Part shown: in pieces, positions 26,001-38,705 of the stretch
Numbering within the stretch: the stretch's first letter is position 1
Layout: each line of letters starts with the position of its first letter
Source: Bathymodiolus brooksi
Taxonomy: Eukaryota > Mollusca > Bivalvia > Mytilida > Modiolidae
Direction of reading: 5' to 3'
Length of the DNA: 64,000 nucleotides
Assembly (NCBI GenBank): GCA_963680875.1
Contig: OY804589.1
Coordinates: forward strand, 30,792,962 to 30,856,961
Translations under genes and position numbers: made by a program
The notes under the pieces: generated by a model
Seen by the model: the letters and a program-made list of their open reading frames with translations, nothing else
Database searches by the model: none
Told to the model about the DNA's origin: nothing

Positions 26001-28616
26001 TGTATGTCAAGCTATCCTGGAGACCGGAAGTGGACGACAATTGAGCCATAATGGTTGTACAGCCAGCAATTTTGACCTACCCGACCATGGTTTTTTACCT
26101 CTTACTTGGTCCACAGGTCCTATGGAATGATCTACGGGGAATAGTTATCAAGCAGAGGCATTGACAAACGTTTTGAGGTATCATACATGTAGATCAAGCC
26201 TCCCTGAGGACCGGAAGTTGCCTATTACGGAACTAAAATGGGATGCCAGGACCGTGACGGATATTCCGGGTAATAACGCATATTGGTTTTTCGCATTTTT
26301 CTGGCTAATGAAGGGCTCCAGAAATAAAAACTAAACATATATATTAAGCAGAGACCCCTGTGCACATATTTGTTAATGTATTTGGTTATTCGGGCAGCCA
26401 TGGGGACCGGAAGGGGGTGAAAACATAGGTAAACCGTTTTATTTTAACCTACATCGGACATTGGTTTTACATTATTTACTCCAATCAAGGGGCGTATAGA
26501 CAGTCTTACTGTATATATTTATAAGGTAGAGACATGTACAAACATTTTGAGGTATAATACATGTATGTCAAGCTATCCTGGAGACCGGAAGTGGACGACA
26601 ATTGAGCCATAATGGTTGTACAGCCGGCAATTTTGACCTACCCGACCATGGTTTTTTACCTCTTACTTGGTCCACAGGTCCTATGGAATGATATACGGGG
26701 ATTAGTTATCAAGCAGAGGCATTGACAAACGTTTTGAAGTATCATACATGTATATCAAGCCTCCCTGAGGACCGGAAGTTGCCTATTACGGAACTAAAAT
26801 GGGATGCCAGGACCGTGACGGATATTCCGGGTAATAACGCATATTGGTTTTTCGCATTTTTCTGGCTAACGAAGAGCTCCAGAAATAAAAACTAAACATA
26901 TATATTAAGCAGAGACAACTGCGCACATATTTGTTAAGGTATTTGTTTATTCGAGCCGCCATGGGGACCGGCAGCGGTGAAAACATAGGTAAACCGTTTT
27001 ATTTTAACCTACCGCCGGACATTGGTTTTACATTATTTACTCCAATCAAGGGGCGTATAGACAGTCGTACTGTATATATTTATAAAGCAGAGACATGTAC
27101 AAACATTTTGAGGTATAATACTTGTATGTCAAGCTATCCTGGAGACCGGAAGTGGACGACAATTGAGCCATAATGGTTGTACAGCCAGCAATTTTGACCT
27201 ACCCGACCATGGTTTTTTACCTCTTACTTGGTCCACAGGTCCTATGGAATGATCTACGGGGAATAGTTATCAAGCAGAGGCATTGACAAACGTTTTGAGG
27301 TATCATACATGTAGATGAAACCTCCCTGAGGACCGGAAGTTGCCTATTACGGAACTAAAATGGGATGCCAGGACCGTGACGGATATTCGGGTAATAACGC
27401 ATATTGGTTTTTCGCATTTTTCTGGCTAATGAAGGGCTCCAGAAATAAAAACTAAACATATATATTAAGCAGAGACCCCTGTGCACATATTTGTTAATGT
27501 ATTTGGTTATTCGGGCAGCCATGGGGACCGGAAGGGGGTGAAAACATAGGTAAACCGTTTTATTTTAACCTACCGCCGGACATTGGTTTTACATTATTTA
27601 CTCCAATCAAGGGGCGTATAGACAGTCTTACTGTATATATTTATAAGGCAGAGACATGTACAAACATTTTGAGGTATAATACATGTATGTCAAGCTATCC
27701 TGGAGACCGGAAGTGGACGACAATTGAGCCATAATGGTTGTACAGCCAGCAATTTTGACCTACCCGACCATGGTTTTTTACCTCTTACTTGGTCCACAGG
27801 TCCTATGGAATGATCTACGGGGAATAGTTATCAAGCAGAGGCATTGACAAACGTTCTGAAGTATCATACATGTAGATCAAGCCTCCCTGAGGACCGGAAG
27901 TTGCCTATTACGGAACTAAAATGGGATGCCAGGACCGTGACGGATATTCCGGGTAATAACGCATATTGGTTTTTCGCATTTTTCTGGCTAACGAAGAGCT
28001 CCAGAAATAAAAACTAAACATATATATTAAGCAGAGACACCTGCGCACATATTTGTTTAGGTATTTGTTTATTCGGGCCGCCATGGGGACCGGCAGCGGT
28101 GAAAACATAGGTAAACCGTTTTATTTTAACCTACCGCCGGACATTGGTTTTACATTATTTACTCCAATCAAGGGGCGTATAGACAGTCGTACTGTATATA
28201 TTTATAAAGCAGAGACATGTACACACATTTTGAGGTATAATACATGTATGTCAAGCTATCCTGGAGACCGGAAGTGGACGAAAATTGAGCTATAATGGTT
28301 GTACAGACGGCAATTTGACCTACCCGACCTTGGTTTTTTACTTCTGACTTGGTCCACAGGTCCTATGGAATAATCTACGGGGAATAGTTATCAAGCAGAG
28401 GCATTGACAAACGTTTTGAGGTATCATACATGTAGATCAAGCCTCCATGAGAACCGGAAGTTGTCTATTACGGAGCTAAAATGTGATGCCAGGACCGTGA
28501 CGGATATTCCGGGTAAAAACGCATATTGGTTTTTCGCATTTTTCTGGCTAACGAAGGGCTACAGAAATAAAAACTAAACATATATATTAAGCCGAGAACC
28601 ATGCGCACATATTTGT
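23009..28616 (+). repeat. Run of five 2-mers (about 1,121 bp each), copy 1
   Basis: Two classes alternate: GGGCAGCC/GGAAGGGGG at 23009, 24130, 25251, 26374, 27495, and TATTTGTTT/GGCAGCGGTG at 23570, 24691, 25813, 26935, 28057. A 2,244-bp 4-mer is superimposed. 24130-26373 matches 26374 onward, for example ACCTACATCGGAC at 24130 and 26374, TTTAGG at 25813 and 28057, and a TCGAGCC start at 24691 and 26935. The last member (28057) is a chimera. Confidence 0.85.
28057..28616 (+). repeat. Chimeric monomer joining left-type and right-type satellite, copy 1
   Basis: The 5' part is left-type (GGCAGCGGTG, GTCGTACTG up to the G at 28189). From the C at 28224 (ACACACATTTTG) it is right-type: CGAAAATTGAGCTATAAT, ACTTCTGACTTGG, GAATAATC, GAGAACCGG, AATGTGATGCC. 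The switch therefore lies within 28,190-28,223, close to the start of the subunit B core. Confidence 0.85.
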
Positions 28617-31600
28617 TAAGGTATTTGGTTATTCGGGCCGCCATGGGTACCGGAAGGGGGTGAAAACATAGGTAAACCGTTTTATTTTAACCTACCGCCG
28701 GACATTGGTTTTATATTATTTACTCCAATCAAGGGGCATATAGACAGTCTTATTGTATATATTTATATAGCAGAGACATGTACAAACATTTTGAGGTATA
28801 ATACATGTATGTCAAGCTATCCTGGAGACCGGAAGTGGACGAAAATTGAGCTATAATGGTTGTACAGCCGGCAATTTTGACCTACCCGACCATGGTTTTA
28901 TACCTCTGACTTGGTCCAGAGGTCCTATGGAATGATCTACGGGGAATAGTTATCAAGCAGAGGCATTGACAAACGTTTTGAGGTATCATACATGTAGATC
29001 AAGCTTTCCTGAGGACCGGAAGTTGCCTATTACGGAGCTAAAATGGGATGCCAGGACCGTGACGATATTCCGGGTAATAACGCATATTGGTTTTTCGCAT
29101 TTTTCTGGCTAACGAAGGGCTCCAGAAATAAAAACTAAACATATATATTAAGCAGAGACCCCTGCGCACATATTTGTTAAGGTATTTGGTTATTCGGGCC
29201 GCCATGGGGACCGGAAGCGGGTGAAAACATAGGTAAACGATTTATTTTAACCTACCGCCGGACATTGGTTTTACATTATTTACTCCAATCAAGGGACGTA
29301 TAGACAGTCTTACTGTATATATTTATAAAGCAGAGACATGTACAAACATTATGAGGTATAATACATGTATGTCAAGCTATCCTGGAGACCGGAAGTGGAC
29401 GAAAATTGAGCTATAATGGTTGTACAGCCGGCAATTTGACCTACCCGAACATGGTTTTTTACTTCTGACTTGGTCCACAGGTCCTATGGAATGATCTACG
29501 GGAATATTTATCAAGCAGAGGCATTGACAAACGTTTTGAGGTATCATACATGTAGATCAAGCCTCTCTGAGGACCGGAAGTTGCCTATTACGGAGCTAAA
29601 ATGGGATGCTAGGACCGTGACGGATATTCCGGGTAATAACGCATATTGGTTTTTCGCAATTTTCTGGCTAACGAAGGGCTCCAGAAATAAAAACTAAACA
29701 TATATATTAAGCCGAGAACCCTGCGCACATATTTGTTAAGGTATTTGGTTATTCGGGCCGCCATGGGGACCGGCAGGGAGTGAAAACATAGGTAAACCGT
29801 TTTATTTTAACCTACCGCCGGACATTGGTTTTAGATTACTTACTCCAATCATGGGACGTATAGACAGTCTTACTGTATATATTTATAAAGCAGAGACATG
29901 TACAAACATTTTGAGGTATAATACATGTATGTCAATCTATCCTGGAGACCGGAAGTGGACGACAATTGAGCCATAATGGTTGTACAGCAGGCAATTTTGA
30001 CCTACCCGACCTTGATTTTTTACTTCTGACTTGGTCCACAGGTCCTATGGAATGATCTACGGGGAATAGTTATCAAGCAGAGGCATTGACAAACGTTTTG
30101 AGGTATCATACATGTAGATGAAGCCTTCGTGAAAACCGGAAGTTGTCTATTACGGAGCTAAAATGTGATGCCAGGACCGTGACGAATATTCTGGGTAATA
30201 ACGCATATTGGTTTTTCGCATTTTTCTGGCAAACGAAGGGCTCCAGAAATAAAAACTAAACATATATATTAAGCCGAGAACCCTGCGCACATATTTGTTA
30301 AGGTATTTGGTTATTCGGGCCGCCATGGGGACCGGAAGGGGGTGAAAACATAGGTAAACCGTTTTATTTTAACCTACCGCCGGACATTGGTTTTACATTA
30401 TTTACTCCAATCAAGGGGCGTATTGACAGTCTTACTGTATATATTTATAAAGCAGAGACATGTACAAACATTTTGAGGTATACTACATGTATGTCAAGCT
30501 ATCCTGGAGACCGGAAGTGGACGAAAATTGAGCTATAATGGTTGTACAGCCGGCAATTTTGACCTACCCGACCATGGTTTTATACCTCTGACTTGGTCCA
30601 CAGGTCCTATGGAATGATCTACGGGGAATAGTTATCAAGCAGAGGCATTGACAAACGTTTTGAGGTATCATACATGTAGATCAAGCCTCTCTGAGAACCG
30701 GAAGTTGTCTATTACGGAGCTAAAATGTGATGCCAGGACCGTGACGGATATTCCGGGTAATAACGCATATTGGTTTTTCGCATTTTTCTGGCTAACGAAG
30801 GGCTCCAGAAATAAAAACTAAACATATATATTAAGCCGAGAACCCTGCGCACATATTTGTTAAGGTATTTGGTTATTCGGGCCGCCATGGGGACCGGAAG
30901 GAGGTGAAAACATAGGTAAACCGTTTTATTTTAACATACGCCGGACATTGGTTTTACATTATTTACTCCAATCAAGGGGCGTATTGACAGTCTTACTGTA
31001 TATATTTATAAAGCAGAGACATGTACAAACATTTTGAGGTATAATACATGTATGTCAAGCTATCCTGGAGACCGGAAGTGGACGAAAATTGAGCTATAAT
31101 GGTTGTACAGCAGGCAATTTTGACCTACCCGACCATGGTTTTATACCTCTGACTTGGTCCACAGGTCCTATGGAATGATCTACGGGGAATAGTTATCAAG
31201 CAGAGGCATTGACAAACGTTTTGAGGTATCATACATGTAGATCAAGCCTTCCTGAGGACCGGAAGTTGCCTATTACGGGGCTAAAATGGGATGCCAGGAC
31301 CGTGACAGATATTCCGGGTAATAACGCATATTGGTTTTTCGCATTTTTCTGGCTAACGAAGGGCTCCAGAAATAAAATCTAAACATATATATTAAGCAGA
31401 GAACCCTGCGCACATATTTGTTAAGGTATTTGGTTATGCGGGCCGCCATGGGGACCGGAAGGGGGTGAAAACTTTGGTAAACCGTTTTATTTTAACCTAC
31501 CGCCGGACATTGGTTTTACATTATTTACTCCAATCAAGGGGCGTATAGACAGTCTTACTGTATATATTTATAAGGCAGAGACATGTACACACATTTTGTG

Positions 31601-34228
31601 GTATAATACATGTATGTCAAGCTATCCTGGAGACCGGAAGTGGACGAAAATTGAGCTATAATGGTTGTACAGCCGGCAATTTGACCTACCCGACCTTGGT
31701 TTTTTTACTTCTGACTTGGTCCACAGGTCCTATGGAATAATCTACGGGGAATAGTTATCAAGCAGAGGAATTGACAAACGTTTTGAGGTATCATACATGT
31801 AGATCAAGCCTCTCTGAGGACCGGAAGTTGCCTATTACGGAGCTAAAATGGGATGCCAGGACCGTGACGGATATTCCGGGTAATAACGCATATTGGTTTT
31901 TCGCAATTTTCTGGCTAACGAAGGGCTCCAGAAATATAAACTAAACATATATATTAAGCAGAGACCCCTGCGCACATATTTGTTAAGGTATTTGGTTATT
32001 CGGGCCGCCATGGGGACCGGCAGGGAGTGAAAACAGGTAAACCGTTTTATTTTAACCTACCGCCGGACATTGGTTTTACATTATTTACTACAATCAAGGG
32101 GCGTATAGACAGTCTTACTGTATATATTTATAAAGCAGAGACATGTACAAACATTTTGAGGTATAATACATGTATGTCAATCTATCCTGGAGACCGGAAG
32201 TGGACGACAATTGAGCCATAATGGTTGTACAGCCGGCAATTTTGACCTACCCGACCTTGGTTTTTTACTTCTGACTTGGTCCACAGGTCCTATGGAATGA
32301 TCTACGGGGAATAGTTATCAAGCAGAGGCATTGACAAACGTTTTGAGGTATCATACATGTAGATCAAGCCTTCGTGAGAACCGGAAGTTGTCTATTACGG
32401 AGCTAAAATGTGATGCCAGGACCGTGACGAATATTCCGGGTAATAACGCATATTGGTTTTTCGCAATTTTCTGGCTAACGAAGGGCTCCAGAAATATAAA
32501 CTAAACATATATATTAAGCAGAGACCCCTGCGCACATATTTGTTAAGGTATTTGGTTATTCGGGCCGCCATGGGGACCGGCAGGGAGTGAAAACATAGGT
32601 AAACCGTTTTATTTTAACCTACCGCCGGACATTGGTTTTACATTATTTACTCCAATCAAGGGGCGTATAGACAGTCTTACTGTATATATTTATAAGGCAG
32701 AGACATGTACAAACATTTTGAGGTATAATACATGTATGTCAAGCTATCCTGGAGACCGGAAGTGGACGAAAATTGAGCTATAATGGTTGTACAGCAGGCA
32801 ATTTGACCTACCCGACCTTGGTTTTTTTTATTTCTGACTTGGTCCACAGGTCCTATGTAATAATCTACGGGGAATAGTTATCAAGCAGAGGAATTGACAA
32901 ACGTTTTGAGGTATCATACATGTAGATCAAGCCTCTCTGAGGACCGGAAGTTGCCTATTACGGAGCTAAAATGGGATGCCAGGACCGTGACGGATATTCC
33001 GGGTAATAACGCATATTGGTTTTTCGCAATTTTCTGGCTAACGAAGGACTCCAGAAATATAAACTAAACATATATATTAAGCAGAGACCCCTGCGCACAT
33101 ATTTGTTAAGGTATTTGGTTATTCGGGCCGCCATGGGGACCGGCAGGGAGTGAAAACATAGGTAAACCGTTTTATTTTAACCTACCGCCGGACATTGGTT
33201 TTACATTATTTACTCCAATCAAGGGGCGTATAGACAGTCTTACTGTATATATTTATAAAGCAGAGACATGTACAAACATTTTGAGGTATAATACATGTAT
33301 GTCAATCTATCCTGGAGACCGGAAGTGGACGACAATTGAGCTATAATGGTTGTACAGCCGGCAATTTTGACCTACCCGACCTTGGTTTTTTACTTCTGAC
33401 TTGGTCCACAGGTCCTATGGAATGATCTACGGGGAATAGTTATCAAGCAGAGGCATTGACAAACGTTTTGAGGTATCATACATGTAGATCAAGCCTTCGT
33501 GAGAACCGGAAGTTGTCTATTACGGAGCTAAAATGTGATGCCAGGACCGTGACGAATATTCCGGTAATAACGCATATTGGTTTTTCGCATTTTTCTGGCT
33601 AACGAAGGGCTCCAGAAATAAAAACTAAACATATATATTAAGCAGAGACCCCTGCGCACATATTTGTTAAGGTATTTGGTTATTCGGGCCGCCATGGGGA
33701 CCGGCAGGGAGTGAAAACATAGGTAAACCGTTTTATTTTAACCTACCGCCGGACATTGGTTTTACATTATTTACTCCAATCAAGGGGCGTATAGACAGTC
33801 TTACTGTATATATTTATAAAGCAGAGACATGTACAAACATTTTGAGGTATAATACATGTATGTCAATCTATCCTGGAGACCGGAAGTGGACGACAATTGA
33901 GCTATAATGGTTGTACAGCCGGCAATTTTGACCTACCCGACCTTGGTTTTTTACTTCTGACTTGGTCCACAGGTCCTATGGAATGATCTACGGGGAATAG
34001 TTATCAAGCAGAGGCATTGACAAACGTTTTGAGGTATCATACATGTAGATCAAGCCTTCGTGAGAACCGGAAGTTGTCTATTACGGAGCTAAAATGTGAT
34101 GCCAGGACCGTGACGAATATTCCGGTAATAACGCATATTGGTTTTTCGCATTTTTCTGGCTAACGAAGGGCTCCAGAAATAAAAACTAAACATATATATT
34201 AAGCAGAGAACCCTGCGCACATATTTGT
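28617..34228 (+). repeat. Right-type divergent monomers, copy 1 (ten monomers)
   Basis: Monomers at 28617, 29178, 29737, 30299, 30861, 31422, 31984, 32544, 33107 and 33668 start TAAGGTATTTGGTT (31422 has GGTTATGCGGG) and have TGCGCAC before the start. They are more heterogeneous than left-type monomers, with many 1-3 bp indels: GGTAAACGATTT near 29,235, AACATACGCCGG near 30,935, GTGACGATATT near 29,062. Several have substitutions at CpG. The last two members are nearly identical to each other. Confidence 0.85.
33107..34228 (+). repeat. Recent one-monomer tandem duplication (2 x 561 bp)
   Basis: The two monomers look identical, including CGAATATTCCGGTAATAAC with its 1-bp deletion and the CTTCGTGAGAACCGG variant. 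They differ at the very end, GAGACCCCTG versus GAGAACCCTG. Only one counterpart exists in copy 2 at 49927. Either copy 1 gained a monomer or copy 2 lost one. Confidence 0.85.
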
Positions 34229-34790
34229 TAATGTATTTGGTTATTCGGGCAGCCATGGGGACCGGAAGGGGGTGAAAACATAGGTAAACCGTTTTATTTT
34301 AACCTACCGCCGGACATTGGTTTTACATTATTTACTCCAATCAAGGGGCGTATAGACAGTCTTACTGTATATATTTATAAGGCAGAGACATGTACAAACA
34401 TTTTGAGGTATAATACATGTATGTCAAGCTATCCTGGAGACCGGAAGTGGACGACAATTGAGCCATAATGGTTGTACAGCCAGCAATTTTGACCTACCCG
34501 ACCATGGTTTTTTACCTCTTACTTGGTCCACAGGTCCTATGGAATGATCTACGGGGAATGGTTATCAAGCAGAGGCATTGACAAACGTTCTGAAGTATCA
34601 TACATGTAGATCAAGCCTCCCTGAGGACCGGAAGTTGCCTATTACGGAACTAAAATGGGATGCCAGGACCGTGACGGATATTCCGGGTAATAACGCATAT
34701 TGGTTTTTCGCATTTTTCTGGCTAACGAAGAGCTCCAGAAATAAAAACTAAACATATATATTAAGCAGAGACACCTGCGCACATATTTGT

Positions 34791-35337
34791 TAAGGTATTT
34801 GTTTATTCGGGCCGCCATGGGGACCGGCAGCGGTGAAAACATAGGTAAACCGTTTTATTTTAACCTACCGCCGGACATTGGTTTTACATTATTTACTACA
34901 ATCAAGGGGCGTATAGACAGTCGTACTGTATATATTTATAAAGCAGAGACATGTACAAACATTTTGAGGTATAATACTTGTATGTCAAGCTATCCTGGAG
35001 ACCGGAAGTGGACGACAATTGAGCCATAATGGTTGTACAGCCGCCAATTTTGACCTACCCGACCATGGTTTTTTACCTCTTACTTGGTCCACAGGTCCTA
35101 TGGAATGATCTACGGGGAATAGTTATCAAGCAGAGGCATTGACAAACGTTCTGAAGTATCATACATGTAGATCAAGCCTCCCTGAGGACCGGAAGTTGCC
35201 TATTACGGAACTAAAATGTGACGGATATTCCGGGTAATAACGCATATTGGTTTTTCGCATTTTTCTGGCTAACGAAGAGCTCCAGAAATAAAATCTAAAC
35301 ATATATATTAAGCAGAGACACCTGCGCACATATTTGT
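34791..35337 (+). repeat. Short monomer with 14-bp deletion (547 bp), copy 2
   Basis: The same deletion is found near 35,215-35,222, exactly 14,575 bp from the first. It also shares ACTACAATC in subunit A and the unusual CAGCCGCCAATTTTG in subunit B with copy 1. These shared rare states show that the two blocks arose by duplication, not by independent mutation. Confidence 0.95.
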
Positions 35338-36460
35338 TAAGGTATTTGTTTATTCGGGCCGCCATGAGGACCGGCAGCGGTGAAAACATAGGTAAACCGT
35401 TTTATTTTAACCTACCGCCGGACATTGGTTTTACATTATTTACTCCAATCAAGGGGCGTATAGACAGTCGTACTGTATATATTTATAAAGCAGAGACATG
35501 TACAAACATTTTGAGGTATAATACTTGTATGTCAAGATATCCTGGAGACCGGAAGTGGACGACAATTGAGCCATAATGGTTGTACAGCCAGCAATTTTGA
35601 CCTACCCGACCATGGTTTTTTACCTCTTACTTGGTCCACAGGTCCTATGGAATGATATACGGGGATTAGTTATCAAGCAGAGGCATTGACAAACGTTTTG
35701 AAGTATCATACATGTAGATCAAGCCTCCCTCAGGACCGGAAGTTGCCTATTACGGAGCTAAAATGGGATGCCAGGACCATGACGGATATTCCGGGTAATA
35801 ACGCATATTGGTTTTTCACATTTTTCTGGCTAACGAAGGGCTCCAGAAATAAAAACTATACATATATATTAAGCAGAGACCCATGTGCACATATTTGTTA
35901 ATGTATTTGGTTATTCGGGCCGCCATGGGGACCGGAAGGGGGTGAAAACATAGGTAAACCGTTTTATTTTAACCTACCGCCGGACATTGGTTTTACATTA
36001 TTTACTCCAATCAAGGGGCGTATAGACAGTCTTACTGTATATATTTATAAAGCAGAGACATGTACAAACATTTTGAGGTATAATACATGTATGTCAAGCT
36101 ATCCTGGAGACCGGAAGTGGACGACAATTGAGCCATAATGGTTGTACAGCCAGCAATTTTGACCTACCCGACCATGGTTTTTTACCTCTTACTTGGTCCA
36201 CAGGTCCTATGGAATGATCTACGGGGAATAGTTATCAAGCAGAGGCATTGACAAACGTTTTGAGGTATCATACATGTAGATCAAGCCTCCCTGAGGACCG
36301 GAAGTTGCCTATTACGGAACTAAAATGGGATGCCAGGACCGTGACGGATATTCCGGGTAATAACGCATATTGGTTTTTCGCATTTTTCTGGCTAATGAAG
36401 GGCTCCAGAAATAAAAACTAAACATATATATTAAGCAGAGACCCCTGTGCACATATTTGT

Positions 36461-38705
36461 TAATGTATTTGGTTATTCGGGCAGCCATGGGGACCGGAAG
36501 GGGGTGAAAACATAGGTAAACCGTTTTATTTTAACCTACCGCCGGACATTGGTTTTACATTATTTACTCCAATCAAGGGGCGTATAGACAGTCGTACTGT
36601 ATATATTTATAAAGCAGAGACATGTACAAACATTTTGAGGTATAATACTTGTATGTCAAGCTATCCTGGAGACCGGAAGTGGACGACAATTGAGCCATAA
36701 TGGTTGTACAGCCAGCAATTTTGACCTACCCGACCATGGTTTTTTACCTCTTACTTGGTCCACAGGTCCTATGGAATGATATACGGGGATTAGTTATCAA
36801 GCGGAGGCATTGACAAACGTTTTGAAGTATCATACATGTAGATCAAGCCTCCCTCAGGACCGGAAGTTGCCTATTACGGAGCTAAAATGGGATGCCAGGA
36901 CCATGACGGATATTCCGGGTAATAACGCATATTGGTTTTTCACATTTTTCTGGCTAACGAAGGGCTCCAGAAATAAAAACTAAACATATATATTAAGCAG
37001 AGACCCATGTGCACATATTTGTTAATGTATTTGGTTATTCGGGCCGCCATGGGGACCGGCAGCGGTGAAAACATAGGTAAACCGTTTTATTTTAACCTAC
37101 CGCCGGACATTGGTTTTACATTATTTACTCCAATCAAGGGGCGTATAGACAGTCGTACTGTATATATTTATAAAGCAGAGACATGTACAAACATTTTGAG
37201 GTATAATACTTGTATGTCAAGCTATCCTGGAGACCGGAAGTGGACGACAATTGAGCCATAATGGTTGTACAGCCAGCAATTTTGACCTACCCGACCATGG
37301 TTTTTTACCTCTTACTTGGTCCACAGGTCCTATGGAATGATATACGGGGAATGGTTATCAAGCAGAGGCATTGACAAACGTTTTGAAGTATCATACATGT
37401 AGATCAAGCCTCCCTCAGGACCGGAAGTTGCCTATTACGGAGCTAAAATGGGATGCCAGGACCGTGACGGATATTCCGGGTAATAACGCATATTGGTTTT
37501 TCGCATTTTTCTGGCTAACGAAGGGCTCCAGAAATAAAAACTAAACATATATATTAAGCAGAGACCCCTGTGCACATATTTGTTAATGTATTTGGTTATT
37601 CGGGCAGCCATGGGGACCGGAAGGGGGTGAAAACATAGGTAAACCGTTTTATTTTAACCTACAGCGGACATTGGTTTTACATTATTTACTCCAATCAAGG
37701 GGCGTATAGACAGTCTTACTGTATATATTTATAAGGTAGAGACATGTACAAACATTTTGAGGTATAATACATGTATGTCAAGCTATCCTGGAGACCGGAA
37801 GTGGACGACAATTGAGCCATAATGGTTGTACAGCCGGCAATTTTGACCTACCCGACCATGGTTTTTTACCTCTTACTTGGTCCACAGGTCCTATGGAATG
37901 ATATACGGGGATTAGTTATCAAGCAGAGGCATTGACAAACGTTTTGAAGTATCATACATGTAGATCAAGCCTCCCTGAGGACCGGAAGTTGCCTATTACG
38001 GAACTAAAATGGGATGCCGGGACCGTGACGGATATTCCGGGTAATAACGCATATTGGTTTTTCGCATTTTTCTGGCTAACGAAGAGCTCCAGAAATAAAA
38101 ACTAAACATATATATTAAGCAGAGACAACTGCGCACATATTTGTTAAGGTATTTGTTTATTCGAGCCGCCATGGGGACCGGCAGCGGTGAAAACATAGGT
38201 AAACCGTTTTATTTTAACCTACCGCCGGACATTGGTTTTACATTATTTACTCCAATCAAGGGGCGTATAGACAGTCGTACTGTATATATTTATAAAGCAG
38301 AGACATGTACAAACATTTTGAGGTATAATACATGTATGTCAAGCTATCCTGGAGACCGGAAGTGGACGACAATTGAGCCATAATGGTTGTACAGCCAGCA
38401 ATTTTGACCTACCCGACCATGGTTTTTTACCTCTTACTTGGTCCACAGGTCCTATGGAATGATCTACGGGGAATAGTTATCAAGCAGAGGCATTGACAAA
38501 CGTTTTGAGGTATCATACATGTAGATCAAGCCTCCCTGAGGACCGGAAGTTGCCTATTACGGAACTAAAATGGGATGCCAGGACCGTGACGGATATTCCG
38601 GGTAATAACGCATATTGGTTTTTCGCATTTTTCTGGCTAATGAAGGGCTCCAGAAATAAAAACTAAACATATATATTAAGCAGAGACCCCTGTGCACATA
38701 TTTGT
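36461..38705 (+). repeat. 4-mer tandem duplication inside copy 2, unit 1 (2,245 bp)
   Basis: Monomers 36461, 37023, 37584 and 38145 match 38706, 39268, 39829 and 40390. The fourth monomer of this unit (38145) is hybrid. It has the 5' markers of its class (TCGAGCC, GTCGTACTG with G at 38277), then ATACATGTATG (A at 38332), GATATTCCGGG and CTAATGAAGG as in the monomer at 35899. The crossover thus lies between 38,278 and 38,331. Confidence 0.9.

Larger units (their letters stand above)
19654..34228 (+). repeat. 26-monomer macro-repeat block, copy 1 (14,575 bp)
   Basis: Twenty-six monomers (starts 19654, 20216, 20763, 21324, 21886, 22448, 23009, 23570, 24130, 24691, 25251, 25813, 26374, 26935, 27495, 28057, 28617, 29178, 29737, 30299, 30861, 31422, 31984, 32544, 33107, 33668) recur from 34229 onward. 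The offset is 14,575 bp at first and 16,820 bp after an internal 4-mer insertion in the second copy. Rare private variants are all shared: a 14-bp deletion, GATGAAACC near 27,316, CCATGGGTACCGG near 28,644, GGTTATGCGGG near 31,434 and the long T-run near 32,822. The copies look identical away from rearranged sites. Confidence 0.93.
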
